NCBI GenBank assembly: GCA_033439795.1
Contig: JAUTDP010000001.1
Span: 1,116,001-1,180,000 of the forward strand
Source: Sordaria brevicollis
Taxonomy: Eukaryota; Ascomycota; Sordariomycetes; Sordariales; Sordariaceae
Length of the DNA: 64,000 nt
Direction: 5' to 3'
Part shown: positions 43,761-56,200 of the stretch, piece by piece
Layout of the letters: the number at the start of each line of letters is the position of its first letter
Position numbering within the stretch: position 1 is the stretch's first letter
Made by a program: the position numbers and the translations under genes
The notes under the pieces: model-generated
Seen by the model: only the letters and a program-made list of their open reading frames with translations
The model's database searches: none
What the model was told of the DNA's origin: nothing

Positions 43761-45559
43761 ATTCGTATTAATTAAGCGAAATTACTTTATTTACGATAAA
43801 GAAATATTAATAATTATTAATTATTTTAAAAAATAATAGGCCGAATTGAAGAATTATAAAGAATTTACTATTTTTATAGATTATAAAAATTTAGAATATT
43901 TTATAACCCGCTAATACTTTTTAAAATAGTAAATATATTAAGCCGAATATTTTTCTCGCTTTAATTTTTAATTAAAATACCGCCTTAGTAAAATTATAAT
44001 AATTCCCGACGCCTTATTACGCTAAGATTAGGACTAACTTACGGTAAATAATTAGGAGGCTCGAAATTTCTAATTAATCCTAGATACGGCGCTCTATAAT
44101 TATATCCGAATTTCAATTATAAATATTCGAACGGTTTAACGTTCCTACAACGAATAAAAAAGAAAGGGGATAATAAAAGCGAAAATCTTTAAAAATCCGG
44201 ATTTATAATAATTCTAAGATTCTATTATAATAAAAAATACCCTTTACTAATAAGTAATTTAGGTAATAAAGGATAATAAAAGAGATTTATTAACGATTAG
44301 CCTACGTATTTAAATTATAAATTATTCCTTAAATAGTAAAGGTAAATTATAATATAAGGGTAAATTTTAGGTCCCTAGTAACCCTATAATTACTAAGTCC
44401 AACGTTATAAAGAGCTTTAATTCCGATTAATAATTTAATACCCTCTATATAAAAATTATTTAAATTATTTACGATTTTTAAGCGCTCGATTACCCCGGTT
44501 AGGAAAGTATTATCGTTATATTAATCTATTACTTTTATTAACCCTTTATAAATTCCTATATTCGAAGGTTCTTCCGCAATTATTATATTTATAATTTTAT
44601 TAAATACTAGAAAGACTAACGGAGAGGCTTTATATAATCTCTCCCCGTTTTAAATTAATACTTCCGCGAAATATAATTTAATTTTATTATCGATTTCCTA
44701 AAATTTAGAGGTAATATTTATTTAATAATAAGGAAGGATTAATTTAATAAGAACGTTTTCCTCGAACTTATATCCTTTATAGATGCGGAAATTTATACCG
44801 AATATTTTATAAATTACTTCGTACGCTATTATAGTTAGCCTCAGTCTATAATTAATAATCGGGGCTTTAATTAAACCGGTAAGTTTTGGAAAAAAATTAT
44901 ATAAATTTATTAGTATTAAATAATTATTAAATACGGTTTACTACCCTTAAACCGATAATAGCCTAAAGAGAATAAATTAAGAGGTTTAAATATTCTTTCG
45001 AATTTATATTAATTAAGCCTAAGATAATTAATATATATAGTACCTAATAGTTTAATTAATTATTAATAATTATATTAATACTTTAATTAATATATCCCCG
45101 TTCTTCGCTACTTACGGTTTTAATCCCGAACCTATTATATTAATCGTCCTCGAATTTATAGGGAATTCTAATACCCCGGCTAATAAACGGGTTAAATAAT
45201 TTATCGATAAATTATTATAAATTACGGATATCTATTAGGTTATTATAACTTTAGCGGTATAAAATTAAGAGAGATTTACTAATAGGATTCGTTAACCCGC
45301 GTAAAGGTTCTAAATCGGTAATAAAATATAATTAAACCTTAAGAATTATACCTTTACGAAACTTAAAAAAAAGCTAAATTAATTATATATAAAGTATTTA
45401 ATATTTTAAATCTTTTCTCTACTAATAGTAGAATTCTCCAACCTCCCTAATAACGTTTATAACGTATTTTATATAAACCTCCTCCAGAAAGCTATAGAAG
45501 ACCCACTACCCGGTTAAAAAATAGTCGATTATTAATTACCCCTTATTCTAATTAATAAT

Positions 45560-45766
45560 AAAAAGGAATATTATATCGAAGAGATTTTATACGTAAATAA
45601 TCCGTTTAATAATAGGAAAGCTTTCGTAAAATAGAAGGGTTTTTATAAACCTTCGTAATACGTATTAGAGAATTTCGAAAGTATTAAAGTATTAAATACT
45701 TTTAAAAAATAATATAAAAACGTTCGAAAGTATAATAATCCGCTAAAATTATTTAAAAAAATTAAA
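45560..45766 (+). pseudogene. element 3 chromodomain
   Basis: The frame reads EYYIEEILYVNNPFNNRKAFVK, which fits the first strand block of chromodomains (E-Y-x-V-E-x-I-L-D ... K-W). It is followed by KGFYKPS and YVLENFESIKVLNTF, fitting W-x-P-x-x-N-L and the C-terminal helix. The frame ends in a basic tail at the AGGGG insertion site of element 2. Confidence 0.6.
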
Positions 45767-45771
45767 AGGGG

Positions 45772-46078
45772 TGTTACAGGCCTAGCCGTAATTGCACGTG
45801 ATTGGCATATTGCTATTACGTATTTGTATTCGTATAGTAGTCGCTTTTTAAGACGTATTACTATATTCGGGATAATCCCGCCCGTACGGGATATTATATT
45901 ACTACTTACCGCCTATACGGTTAGGGTTACCTAACCGCGCGTAATTAGTACGTTCCCGTCGCGCCCTATAAAAGGCGGGCCTCCTACATATACTTTTTTC
46001 CTTTTCCTCTTTCTTCTTTTATATAATTATATATATTTATATCTACTATTTACCCTTATATTAACTATCTTTATAATA
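45772..46078 (+). repeat. element 2 left LTR
   Basis: Starts TGTTACAGGCCTAGCCG. The first 250 bp are much less mutated than the interior. It pairs with 52722-53028. Confidence 0.9.
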
Positions 46079-49000
46079 ATTAATTATACCTTTAAAATAA
46101 CGCGTTTACGTATAATTTTATTTTATTTAAAATAAGTCGTTTATGTCCTATTCGCTATATATAAACCGTCGAATTAGCGTATCTCTTTTATTATTAAATC
46201 CCTTTATTTAATTAAATAAAAAAAAATCTCTATATTTAATAAATAAAAAGATTTACAACGATTAAACGATTTTAATTATACCGCTCTCTATATTTTATAA
46301 CGGCGATAACAACCCTATAATCTTTTCCTCTAATAGTACGTCGAATATTCTCCTTAATACTCCGGCTTTTAATACTAATTTTATTAATTTTAATAATACT
46401 ACTATTTTAAAAACCTTATATAATATTATTAATAATAATAATAATTTAATTCCTAACGTTAATATCGCCTATATTACCCTTTACGAATTTATTTTTAATA
46501 AAAATATTAAGGAGATTTTTATAGATTTCGGTAACGACGAGGAACCCTATTTCGTCCCCTATAAATACTTCGACCATACCTCTTTAATTATTAGAGAAGC
46601 CGCTTTCGTATTTATCGCTTAATTATTCGGCTACGCTTATTAGCGCCTTCGCGACGATTATATATTTATCTGCGATTAGAATAATAACTTTATTAATTAA
46701 TTCGATATAATTTTTATCGACTTTAAAAACCTCTAAACGTTGTACGCTATTTTTTAAAAGGAATATTCTAATTTTAAAATTTAATATAATAAATTTAATA
46801 CTTAAACCGCTATTATATTTTTTAACCCCGGTAACCCTAACCCCGCCGTTCCGGGAATTAATAATATTTATAAGTAAACGGTCGCCGACTTTTCCGTTTT
46901 TACCGGTTTCGAAAAGGACCCCGCTAAACGTATTTATATTTTTTATTCTTAATATATAATTATTTAAACCTAATAAATTTATAATTTAATACTATTTTAA
47001 GACGAATATTAAAAAATTTTATATATAATTATACTATTCGGTCTTGACTTTAAATCTAATATTAACGATTTTATTAAAATTATTATAACCGAAAATAATA
47101 TAAACGTTTAAGAATAAAAAATAAATACCGAATTTATATAATATTTAATTAAACGTTTTAAAATAATTAATATTAAATAGGATATTTAATATTATTTAAC
47201 CGAATATTATTAATTTAATAAAAATTTTACCGATTTTAAAATAGAATTAACGTTTTTAATAACTATTTATAATTTAATTAAAGTTTAAAAGGTCGAATAT
47301 TTAAGGAATAAAATTTCTAAACGCATTTATAACGCCGGTACCTATTGTAAACCCCCCGCTAATAACGTTTAGGATAAATAATTAGAAATATACTATAAAA
47401 TCGTTTATATTTAGGACGATACCGATTATTGCGCCTATATAGCCCGTAGTATTCTCAATAACGCCCCCAATAATAACGCTAATACTAATTTTAATAATAA
47501 TTCTAATTCCGCTATTAATAATTCTAATTCTACTTTTAACTTTAATAACCGTATTATTAATTAAGGCGGTAATAAAATAAATTTTAACGCTATTAACTTT
47601 ACCGATATTATTTACTTTAATATATTAAATTAGTATATATATAATAGCCTTTATCGTCATTATAATTAATCCGGCTATTTAATTAAAAATTATTTTCGTT
47701 CTATTAATTACGGTCTTTAAAGCCCTATTAATAAGAATAACCGTCGTAATAATAATTGTAATTATAATAAAAATAATAATAATAATAATAATAATACCGC
47801 TAACGTTTATAGCGTTAATACCCCCGTTACTAACCCGGCTCCCACTTTAATTATTAATTTAATTCTTGCCTAATCCGCCGAATAAATTACTAGCGGCGAA
47901 TATTATAACGATTAAGGAAATGCTTAACTTTTATATATAATTACGTATAAAAACCCGAATTAATATTATTAAAGAAGCAAATTTTAAATTATAAATTAGA
48001 AGATTTAGAAGAAATACGAATTTAATTTTTAAATAATTCCGTATCTTTAAATTTAATACTCTTATTATTTTATATATATACCGGATTGCGCAAAGATTAT
48101 TATATTATTTTAATAAATAGCGGTTATTTTATTTACGCCTTTTTAAATTCTTTATTTATAAAAAAAAATAACCTCCTGTATTTTAAATTTTTATAATTAA
48201 AGAAATTAATCCTTATTAATAAAATCGTTAAAAGTATTATTTTTAAAAGAATCCGCGCCTAATTCTATATTAATTTTTATATAGAAATTATTACCTTCTT
48301 TATTTATAACATTTTTAAAAATTACCCTATTATTTTCGGCTTTTTATAAATATAATATTATCGACTTAAAATTAATTATAATAATTATACCGTCCGTTTT
48401 ACCCAATACTATAACCGCTACTTCCCTTTAAATTTTTCTAATAAATAAATTACCGTATTTAAAAATTTTATTAATTGTATTATAGTAGTAATTATTCGCT
48501 TACTATTACAATTAAATACTTTAATTTTAACCTTACCGCCGCTTTTACTCTTTAAATCCCTTAGGATAGCTTTACGATTAAAGCCCGCTTTTTAAATTAC
48601 CCTACGAATAATATTAACCCCCGAATTATTACCCTCTTCCCTAACCCCCGAAAATAAACCTACCCTAATTCCCTCCCTAATTTTTAAAATTAAATAATAC
48701 GATAATTCTCCGTATTGTATTAATAACCTTATAAAGGCTTTAATCGCTAATTAGGCCGGAATTAAAATATAAGGAATTTTTAATATAGCCGCCCTTTTTA
48801 TTAAAATTAAAAGCCCTACAGTTTATAAACTATATATTCGTTTAAATAACCGCTATATTTTTATTAGAATAGTATACCTAATGTAATTATAACGTTTTAT
48901 ATATATTAATAATGCATTTAATGCGGCCGATATTAAAGAATTTAATATTATTATATTTAATTATATATACGAGAAATAGAACCTTAAACCCTTAATTACC

Positions 49001-49539
49001 AATTACACCGTATTAGAACGGTTATTTATAATTTTAAAATTAATAAACGTCGAAAAATTTATAGAAGATATAATAAATAATATTATAAATAGTAAAGGAA
49101 AATAATATAAATACTTTTTACTACTATTTATTTATTTATTCATCAATATAATAATTAATAATATTAATTCCAATAAGGATAAAGAAGCCGCCGTTTTAAT
49201 AAAAGCGCTAAATTTAATAAGGGATTTTAGCCGGGATATTTTTATATATAAAGAGGTCTTTAAATAAATTTACGTTATTAAAATTACCGAAAAGGATGTA
49301 AAAATTTTCTTAAAGAAGAGTAATAAATTTATTAAATCCGACGACGAAATTAAGGCTAAAGTCTTAATTAAATACTATAAAAATATCGAAATTTTCCTTC
49401 CCCGCTTAGTAAAAGAAGTCCCGCCGTATCGCGCTTATAATTATAAAATCGAATTATTATTAAGATAGTAGCCGCCTAATATAAAGCCCCGATATATTAC
49501 GCCTATCGAAGCGGTTATAATTAAAAAATAGATTAATAT

Positions 49540-50700
49540 TAATTTCTAAAAGAAATTTATCCGGCCTTCCTAATTCGCCGCTACGGCCCCTATCCTTTTT
49601 ATTAGGAAATTTAGCGGCGGAGTCCGTATTTATATCGATTACCGTAATATTAATAATATTACTATAAAATCCCGTTACTTATTATTATTAATTAAAAAAA
49701 TATTCGATATTATTTATAAAGCAAAAATCTTTATTAAATTCGACGTTATTATTATATTTAATTGTATTTAAATTAAGGAGGGATACGAATAATTTACGGC
49801 GTTTATTACCCGTTTTAGCCTTTTCGAATTAATAATTTACTTATTTAATTTATAGGGCGTATTAAAAACGTTTTAAAATTATATTAATAATATATTTTAT
49901 AATATTTTAAACGTTTATACTATTATTTATTTAAATAATATCCTAATATATTCTAATAATGAAAAAGATTATATTTATTACGTTATAAAAGTTTTAAATT
50001 ATATAATTAAAATAGGCCTCTAATTCGACGTCGATAAATATAAATTTTATATTACCCGTACGAAATACCTAAATTTAATTATTATTCCTAGTAATTTCGA
50101 AATAAACTTCGAAAAGGTTATTATAGTTACCGCTTAGGAGGCCCCGGATTTTAAACGCTCCTTCTAACGTTTCCTAAATTTTATAAACTTTTACCGACGA
50201 TTTATTAAATATTTTTCTATTATCGCAGGACTATTATACGAATTTACGAAAAAGGATATAAATAAAATAACGTAAATATAAACTAAATAGTACTAGAAGT
50301 TATTTAACGCCTTTAAAAAAATATTTACTATAGGTCCCGTTCTATAAATTTATAATTAATTTAAATAAATAATCGTCGAAACCGACGCTTCTAATTGGGT
50401 ATATAGTGGTATTCTCTCGTAATATAATAACGAAGGTATTTTACGCTTAATTATTTATTTTAATTAATAATATATAATAGCCGAAAATAATTATAATATT
50501 TATAATAAAGAATTACTCGCTATTATTAAAATATTAGAAAAATAGAAGCTAAAATTCGAAAGCGCGTAATAGCTTTTCGAGGTATTAATGGATTATAAAA
50601 CTTTAAAAATATTTACCGTTAATAAGTAATTTTCTCTTCGGTATATATAATAATCTTAATTTTTATTATAATTTAATTTTATAATTAAATATTAATTGGA
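49540..50700 (+). pseudogene. element 2 reverse transcriptase / RNase H
   Basis: Readable blocks are KFSGGVRIYIDYRNINN, SRYLLLLIKKIFDII and the catalytic block LNNILIYS (Y-x-D-D with both D changed to N). These are followed by RNase H-like sequence including VETDASNW near 50,375-50,400, where the catalytic D is kept. Confidence 0.75.
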
Positions 50701-52009
50701 TTCCCTTTAAATCCGATTTAATACCTTTAATTATAAATTAAAAAATATTCCCTATAAAGGAAATAAACGTTTATTCGCCCGTAATAAAATATTTTTTAAT
50801 TAAAATATATTCGTTAATAAAATTTAAATACTAAACAATATAAAAGCGGAAGCGGATTTCGAAATTAACGTAAATACGTATTATCTTTATAATTTAAAGG
50901 TCTTTAATGAGAAGTTTATAAATAATTTTATTACCGAATCTTATAAAAAATCCGTCTTCTTCGTAAACTTTCTAACCTACTTTTAGGACCCCGAGCGCCG
51001 CGTTTAATTTAAAGAAGTACGAAAATAAATAATAAAGATTACGTTTATAAAATACCGAGCGGTATAAAGGCGAACCTACTATTATAACGCTATTATTATT
51101 AACCTAGAGGATATAGAATTATAATTCTAATTAATCTATTATATTTATAATACCCCCTTTATTAATTACCTAAATCGCGAAAAAATTTTCTACCTATTAT
51201 CTCGTTCGTACTTTTAATTAAAAATATATTAATTAATTTATATTTATTATAAGGTATACTTCCAATACGCTAAGATTAAACCATTATACTACTCCCCCTA
51301 TAAATTATTAAAATTATTAAGCATCCCTTTTATTACTTGGAAGGAAATTTCTATTAATTATATTACCCCTTTTACCCCGTATTTATACCGCGGCTAAAAA
51401 TTTAAATACGTTACTATAATAATTAACCGTCTTATTAAAATACGCTATTATATCCCCTACGAAATTTTTACTACCGAAGAATTAACTAAACGTTTTATCG
51501 AACGGGTATATAATTTATATAGCCTCCCTAATTTTATTATTTCTAACCGTAATACCCAATTTATTTCGATATTTTAACGCGCCCTATTAATATAATTAAA
51601 GGTTATATTAAAACTATCCTCCGCTTTTTACCTAATAATAAACGGTTAAACCGAACGTATTAATATAAAAATAGAATAATATTTAAAGATATATATTATT
51701 TAAATATAAAATAATTAAATTAATTAATTACTATTCGTAGAATTTATTAATAATAATTAAGTTTCCGAAATAATTAACGTCTCCCCTTTCTTTATTAATT
51801 ATAATTTTAACCCCTATATAAGCGTCGAACTAACGGTATTTTATCCCCCTAAAATTTCGGTAATATAATAGAAGGAATATTTTAAAGTTTATAAAATCGT
51901 TAATTATTTTAAAGAAATATTCGACTACGTTATAACGAACGTTCGAAAAGTTTAATAATATTATAAGGATAACGCTAATATCCGATAGTCGGACGCCCTA
52001 GTATATAAA

Positions 52010-52620
52010 TTGGAAGATTGGGTTTTATTTAATATTATTAATTTCGATTCCGGCCGCCCTTATATTAAATTAGTACTGCTTTTCGAAAGACCTTTTATAA
52101 TTATTAGTATTAGTATTTATACTATTACGCTCGAGCTCTTTAATAATATAAAATATAGCCCCACCTTTTATATTAATAAAGTTAAATATTAATTAGATAA
52201 TAGATTACTAGGATAATTATAATTAAATAAAAATATATAAGCGAATTATAATCGGATTTTAAAGCGTACCGATAACGGTAAGGAATAGATTGAATAGGAA
52301 TTTATTAAAATTAATAATTATAGGAAGGAGGGCTATTTTTAAGAATATTATATTATATAAACACCCCTTTACGCCCCCGATTAGTAATTAAGGAATAATA
52401 TTTTAATATATTTAGAATATATATACCGATTCTACGAGGAAAATCTAAATACCCTAATACTATTATAATAATTCGAAGAAGAGAGGAAGCGGAGGAAGCA
52501 AAAAGTATAAGAAGCCTAGGAAGTGGGAGGAATATAGGAGGATATAGTTACGGCGCCGGAGGAGGCCCCAAAAATAGAAACGGAAATATAATAAGAGGAG
52601 TATAATAGGAGGAAGAAATC
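52010..52620 (+). pseudogene. element 2 integrase C-terminus and chromodomain-like end
   Basis: An open 60-codon stretch (52010-52192) contains RPFIIISISIYTITLEL and PTFYINKVKY, fitting the 'GPF.I......Y.L.LP....HP.FHVS.L' block that ends chromovirus integrases. About 90 bp further on, EFIKINNYRKEGYF, PLYAPD and LEYIYRFYEENLNT fit a divergent chromodomain. A basic/Glu-rich tail follows before the right LTR. Confidence 0.6.
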
Positions 52621-52721
52621 CCTGCGTTTAAAAATAGCGGTTATAAAGACTTTTTTAATAAGGATTTCGATTATTTTATATAATAATAATTAATTATATA
52701 ACTTCTTTTAAAGGGAGGTAA

Positions 52722-53028
52722 TATTATAAATTTAATTATAATTGTACGTAATTAATATATTGCTATTATATATTTATACTCGTATAGTAGTCGCTTTTTA
52801 AAACGTACTATTATATTCGGGATAATCCCGCCCGTACGGGATATTGCGTTACTACTCACCGCCTATACAATCAGGGTTACCTAACCGCGCGTAACCAGCG
52901 CGTTCCCGTTGCGCCCTATAAAGGGTAGGCTTCCTACGTATACTTTCTTCCTTTTCCTCTTTCTTCCTCTGTGCAATTATATATATTTATATTTACTACT
53001 TACCCTTGTATTGATTGTCCCTGTGATA
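52722..53028 (+). repeat. element 2 right LTR
   Basis: Aligns with 45772-46078 over the full 307 bp. Its 5' third is RIPed (TATTATAAATTTAATTA for TGTTACAGGCCTAGCCG) while its 3' part is less mutated than the left copy. Confidence 0.9.
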
Positions 53029-53117
53029 AGGGGTAAAGGGAAGAATTAAAATACGAATAAAAGATTAATATTAATTCCGCCAAAAAAAAGGCGGGGTAAA
53101 CCGAAAAAAGTAAATTA

Positions 53118-54420
53118 ATTAAGGGTTTTCGCTTAAAATAAAAGAATTACCGCGGAATATAATTATAATAAAAATTAAAGGCTTTTTAACCTTACGGCCG
53201 GTATACTTTTTCTTCTTTTTGGGAGGGGTGATTTCGGTCTCTTCCTCCTTTTTAAAACGAACCTTCTTTTTAATTTCTTTCTCCTTTTTCTCCTTCTTCT
53301 CCCTTTTTTCTTTTTTTATTTCCTTTTCCCCTTCCTTTACTTCCGACCTTACGAATTTATACGGGTTAAAATAATCTAAAAAAGAAAATTCCCTCTCTAA
53401 TTCCTTTATATTTATCCTTAATTCCCCCTTTTCTTTAACCTCCGGCTCCTCTTCCTCCCCTATTAAAGTAGTTCCAACCCTATTAATAAAAATTATAACC
53501 CGGGTAGTAATTTCCTCTTTAAATTCTTTAATACGGGCTTTAAGCCTAGCGAAAGTATTTAAACGGGATTCGAACCCGGTAAAAATTTAATTAATATTAA
53601 TTATAGTATCGAAAGTATTAGTAGTAGCGGTCTTTACGGCGGTAATAATAGCGTTAAAACGATTAGTAACCGTACGGATAATAATAGAAAATTCCGTAAA
53701 AATAAAGGTTTAAGAACTAATTTAATTATTCTAATTAGTATAAAAAGAGCTAACCCCCTCCCCGAATTCGTTTAATTTCTTTTATATTTCTATAAAGGAA
53801 GGTTCGAAGTTCGAGCTTACTAAGATTGTAATTGGAAATATTATAGCGGCGATTAGAACGGCGGCGGTAAGCGGTATTATACTTACGGAATAACCGAAAA
53901 TCTTATAAATAATATCCTTTCGAAGGAAATTAATAAAAAAATAAAAAGGAAAAGTATTAATATAATTTATTAAATTTATTCGGGAAGAGACTTTCTTCCT
54001 CCAAATTTATAAAATAACCGGCGGAAATTATAATTTTCCGGAAGCGATCGTAATCCTTACTAATAATATCCTTACTAGTTTAATAACTACCTTCCCTTTA
54101 AATAGAATAACTACGCTAAATGGCTTTAAATTATTACTAATAGGTTTTAACCTCCTTAACTTTAAAATAAAATAAATAATAATTTTTACCCTTAATAGGT
54201 ATGTAAACGTAGGCGTCGCCTAAATATATATACCGGTTATATTAAAACGGATTAGCGTTAAAGATCTCGCCCTTAATTAATTTACGTACGCTTGAAGGCG
54301 TTAATGGGGTAGTAATAATAATAGCGGGGGTAGCGGCGGCCGTAATAAGAGTCGTTAAAATAATAGGGGGACTATAGGGTAAAGCCGACGTAACGAAAGG
54401 TTTAGGTTCGGGGTAAAATC
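53118..54420 (-). pseudogene. antisense reading frame in element 3, membrane/coiled-coil-like
   Basis: Read on the minus strand, one frame runs indel-free from about 54,280 to 53,118, interrupted only by TAA/TAG. It contains a hydrophobic segment (IIPLTAAVLIAAIIFPITIL, near 53,821-53,880), then FEPSFIEI-stop-KKLNEFGEGV. A helical region follows (TVTNRFNAIITAVKTATTNT; FARLKARIKEFKEEITTRV), then GEEEEPEVKEKGELR and a Lys/Glu-rich tail (KKEKREKKEKKE; PPKKKKKYTGRKVKK). Near 54,200 the neighbouring frame reads GDAYVYIPIKGKNYYLF, so the 5' part may use another frame or exon. It is opposite to gag-pol and lies between the chromodomain and the 3' LTR. No family recognised. Confidence 0.5.
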
Positions 54421-54748
54421 CGAAGGAATTATATTTAAGAATAATATTAATTTAAAATTAATAAAATTATAACGAAATAGAGAATTAAAATTAATACGCC
54501 GGAAGTAAGAGGATAAGAGAATTAACGGGAAACGGTTAACGATAATAGGTATTAATAAAATTATAATAGAGAAATTATTAATAATATAAAAAATAAAGGT
54601 ATACGTATGGTATTTTAAATTATTAATAATTAAGGAGAGAAGGAGGGGTAAGAATTCGAAGGGGATAAATTTTAATTATATAAATAGAAGGGATATAATT
54701 AGGTTATTTATTTATAGCGCGTACGTAGCGGGTATAAGGGAGGGCTAA

Positions 54749-55042
54749 TATTATAGGTTTAGCGCCTAGAATCTAAAGGTTTAATATTTATTAAATTACC
54801 GCTCGGACTATTTCGATTTATTAGCGGCAAGTAAGGGGGCTCTAAAATTACCGAGGGTATTTAATCCTTTAGAAGGTTCTCCAACCTACCCTGCCTAAGG
54901 CACCCAGGCAATTACGTACGGCCTTATAAGGATAGGTAGCCGGGTCCGCCCTACGGGCTACCCCCTCTCCCTTTCTCCTTCGTAGAACCTTAATATATCT
55001 ATATTGGCCAGCACCTGCGTTACGCTCTGCTATCCCCTTACA
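54749..55042 (+). repeat. element 3 right LTR
   Basis: Aligns with 40208-40501 at equal length. Its first 150 bp carry many G-to-A/C-to-T changes relative to the left copy (TATTATAGGTTTAGCGCC versus TGTTATGGGTCTGGCGCC), while its last 140 bp are as G+C-rich. Confidence 0.9.
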
Positions 55043-55139
55043 ATTAAAAGTATTAGAAGATTAAAAAGGAACGGATATTTTTTATACCGATAAGTTTCGG
55101 AAATATTTTAATAATTTATTATTTAATTAGAAATTAAAA

Positions 55140-55345
55140 AAGCTAGTAAAGGAATATATAAAAAACGATATCGAATAGGAAATAGAGGAAATTTTAATTT
55201 TTCGAATATATTTTAATAAATTTTAATACCGAATAAATTAGAAAGGATACGACCCGGACCCGAAATTCTATAATATTAAGAATTTTAAAAATTTATTTAA
55301 ATTTTTGAAAATATATTACGAAATATATTTTAAATATTTAGGGCT
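55140..55345 (+). pseudogene. element 1 chromodomain
   Basis: After the element 3 insertion the element 1 frame resumes and reads IEEILIFRIYFNKF, then YRIN-stop-KGYDPDPEF and NFKNLFKFLKIYYEIYFKY. This fits a chromodomain (E-x-I-L-D-S-R ... Y-x-V-K-W-x-G-Y-x-x-x-x-x-W-x-x-x-x-N-L) and the C-terminal helix. It is followed by a basic stretch and the polypurine tract before the right LTR. Confidence 0.65.
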
Positions 55346-55552
55346 ATTTATACGTTTAGAAAAATAATTATAGAAAATTAAAATAAAAGAATTCGATAAA
55401 AATTATTCGAAGGATAATATCCCTTTAAAGAAGGGTACGAAGAAATTAAAAAGGGTAATAGGCGCTAGGAAATAAAAGACTTATTTTATATATAAATAAT
55501 AATTTTAATATTTCGAAAATTCGGGGCGAATTTTTTTCGAAAGGGGGGGTAA

Positions 55553-55817
55553 TATTATAACGCTAGCGGATAAGGTCTTTATTAAGGCTTTATTTAGCGG
55601 ACTAATTATTGCTTAGGCGGTTATTTTAATAGAAATTAACCGTATTAGCGTACGTAATTGCGTGCTACCTTTATAGGTCGCCCGCGCCTAAGTATAAACC
55701 CTAGCGCGGGGCGCGCCTTTTATTCGTTTTCTTTTTTTCTTCTTCATTTTGTGATTCTATAATAAACTTGGATTTAATATATTAAGCTTGTTTCTCGTAA
55801 CTACGTCGCTCGTAACA
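55553..55817 (+). repeat. element 1 right LTR
   Basis: Pairs with 33699-33963 at equal length (265 bp). It ends CGTAACA and is followed by the CTTCC target duplication. The last 100 bp are little mutated. Confidence 0.9.
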
Positions 55818-55929
55818 CTTCCCCCCTTCCTTACCTCTCCCACTTCCCCCCCCCCTTTCTCCCTTCTACTTAACCTACCTACCTCTTACACCCCCCCTAC
55901 CTCTATATATAACTCCCCCCAAACCGCCT

Positions 55930-56181
55930 CTACCCCTCCGCTACCCCCTCCGCTACCACCCTCTTAACCTTCTCGCAATTATTATACAACAACCCCCCAT
56001 CCCCACCCTCCTTCTTGATCGTCTTGGAAATTCGTCCTTCCTTGCAATTACCAAGGGTTAAAGGGTTAGAAGAGGTATACTGGGAGCCAAGAACCTCGAG
56101 ACATTTAGTGTGGGCGACGTCGGATTTGAGGAGGGAGTGGCAGGAGGGGCAGGAGGTTTCGGTGAAGCTGGAGGTGCACAT
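55930..56181 (-). CDS. small Cys-rich protein, family member 4
   Basis: An 83-residue protein with the family pattern: MCTSSFTETSCPSC, KCLEV, YTSSNPLTLGNCKEG. The second C-x2-C is altered: the frame reads LLYNNCEKVKRVV, so only one Cys of that pair remains. The C-terminus is shorter (VAEGVAEG). It lies 113 bp from the end of the retrotransposon nest. Its 5' flank has a GGTTGGT repeat, a TATA-like CTCTATAAAAAG near 56,413-56,426 and two tandem copies of a promoter segment with TCAATGACCCACGAAG. Loss of one Cys suggests weakened constraint. Function unknown. Confidence 0.6.
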   Translation of the reverse strand: MCTSSFTETSCPSCHSLLKSDVAHTKCLEVLGSQYTSSNPLTLGNCKEGRISKTIKKEGGDGGLLYNNCEKVKRVVAEGVAEG

Positions 56182-56200
56182 TTTTTTGCTTTTCTTTTGG

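Larger units (their letters stand above)
45772..53028 (+). mobile_element. element 2: Ty3/gypsy chromovirus, innermost of the nest
   Basis: Two 307-bp LTRs (45772-46078, 52722-53028) are flanked by a perfect 5-bp duplication AGGGG (45767-45771, 53029-53033), giving a 7,257-bp element. The LTRs contain TTCGGGATAATCCCGCCCGT and CGCCCTATAAA, the second a likely TATA region. RT blocks are readable: SGGVRIYIDYRNINNI near 49,615-49,660 and a YLNNILIYS block near 49,932-49,958. The integrase C-terminus and a chromodomain-like segment are also readable. It is heavily RIPed, as its hosts are. Confidence 0.92.
40208..55042 (+). mobile_element. element 3: Ty3/gypsy chromovirus, middle of the nest
   Basis: Two 294-bp LTRs (40208-40501, 54749-55042) are flanked by a perfect 5-bp duplication ATTAA (40203-40207, 55043-55047). 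Without the nested element 2 it is about 7.57 kb. On the plus strand, RT and chromodomain segments are readable. Between the chromodomain and the 3' LTR (53,034-54,748) there is an extra region with a long antisense frame. Element 2 entered at AGGGG (45767-45771) just after the chromodomain. Confidence 0.92.
33699..55817 (+). mobile_element. element 1: Ty3/gypsy chromovirus, outermost of a three-level nest
   Basis: Two 265-bp LTRs (33699-33963, 55553-55817) are flanked by a perfect 5-bp target duplication CTTCC (33694-33698, 55818-55822). Without the nested insert the element is about 7.28 kb (33699-40207 plus 55048-55817). The right LTR is preceded by a purine tract (GAAAGGGGGGGTAA). Internal order on the plus strand is gag, protease, RT, RNase H, integrase, then a chromodomain beyond the nested insert. 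The interior is heavily RIPed. Element 3 entered at ATTAA (40203-40207) in the 3' part of the integrase region. Confidence 0.92.

Noticed and set aside
33699..55817. a single 22-kb giant element
   Set aside because: Considered because the outermost LTRs are 22 kb apart; rejected because two further LTR pairs with their own target duplications show nested insertions.
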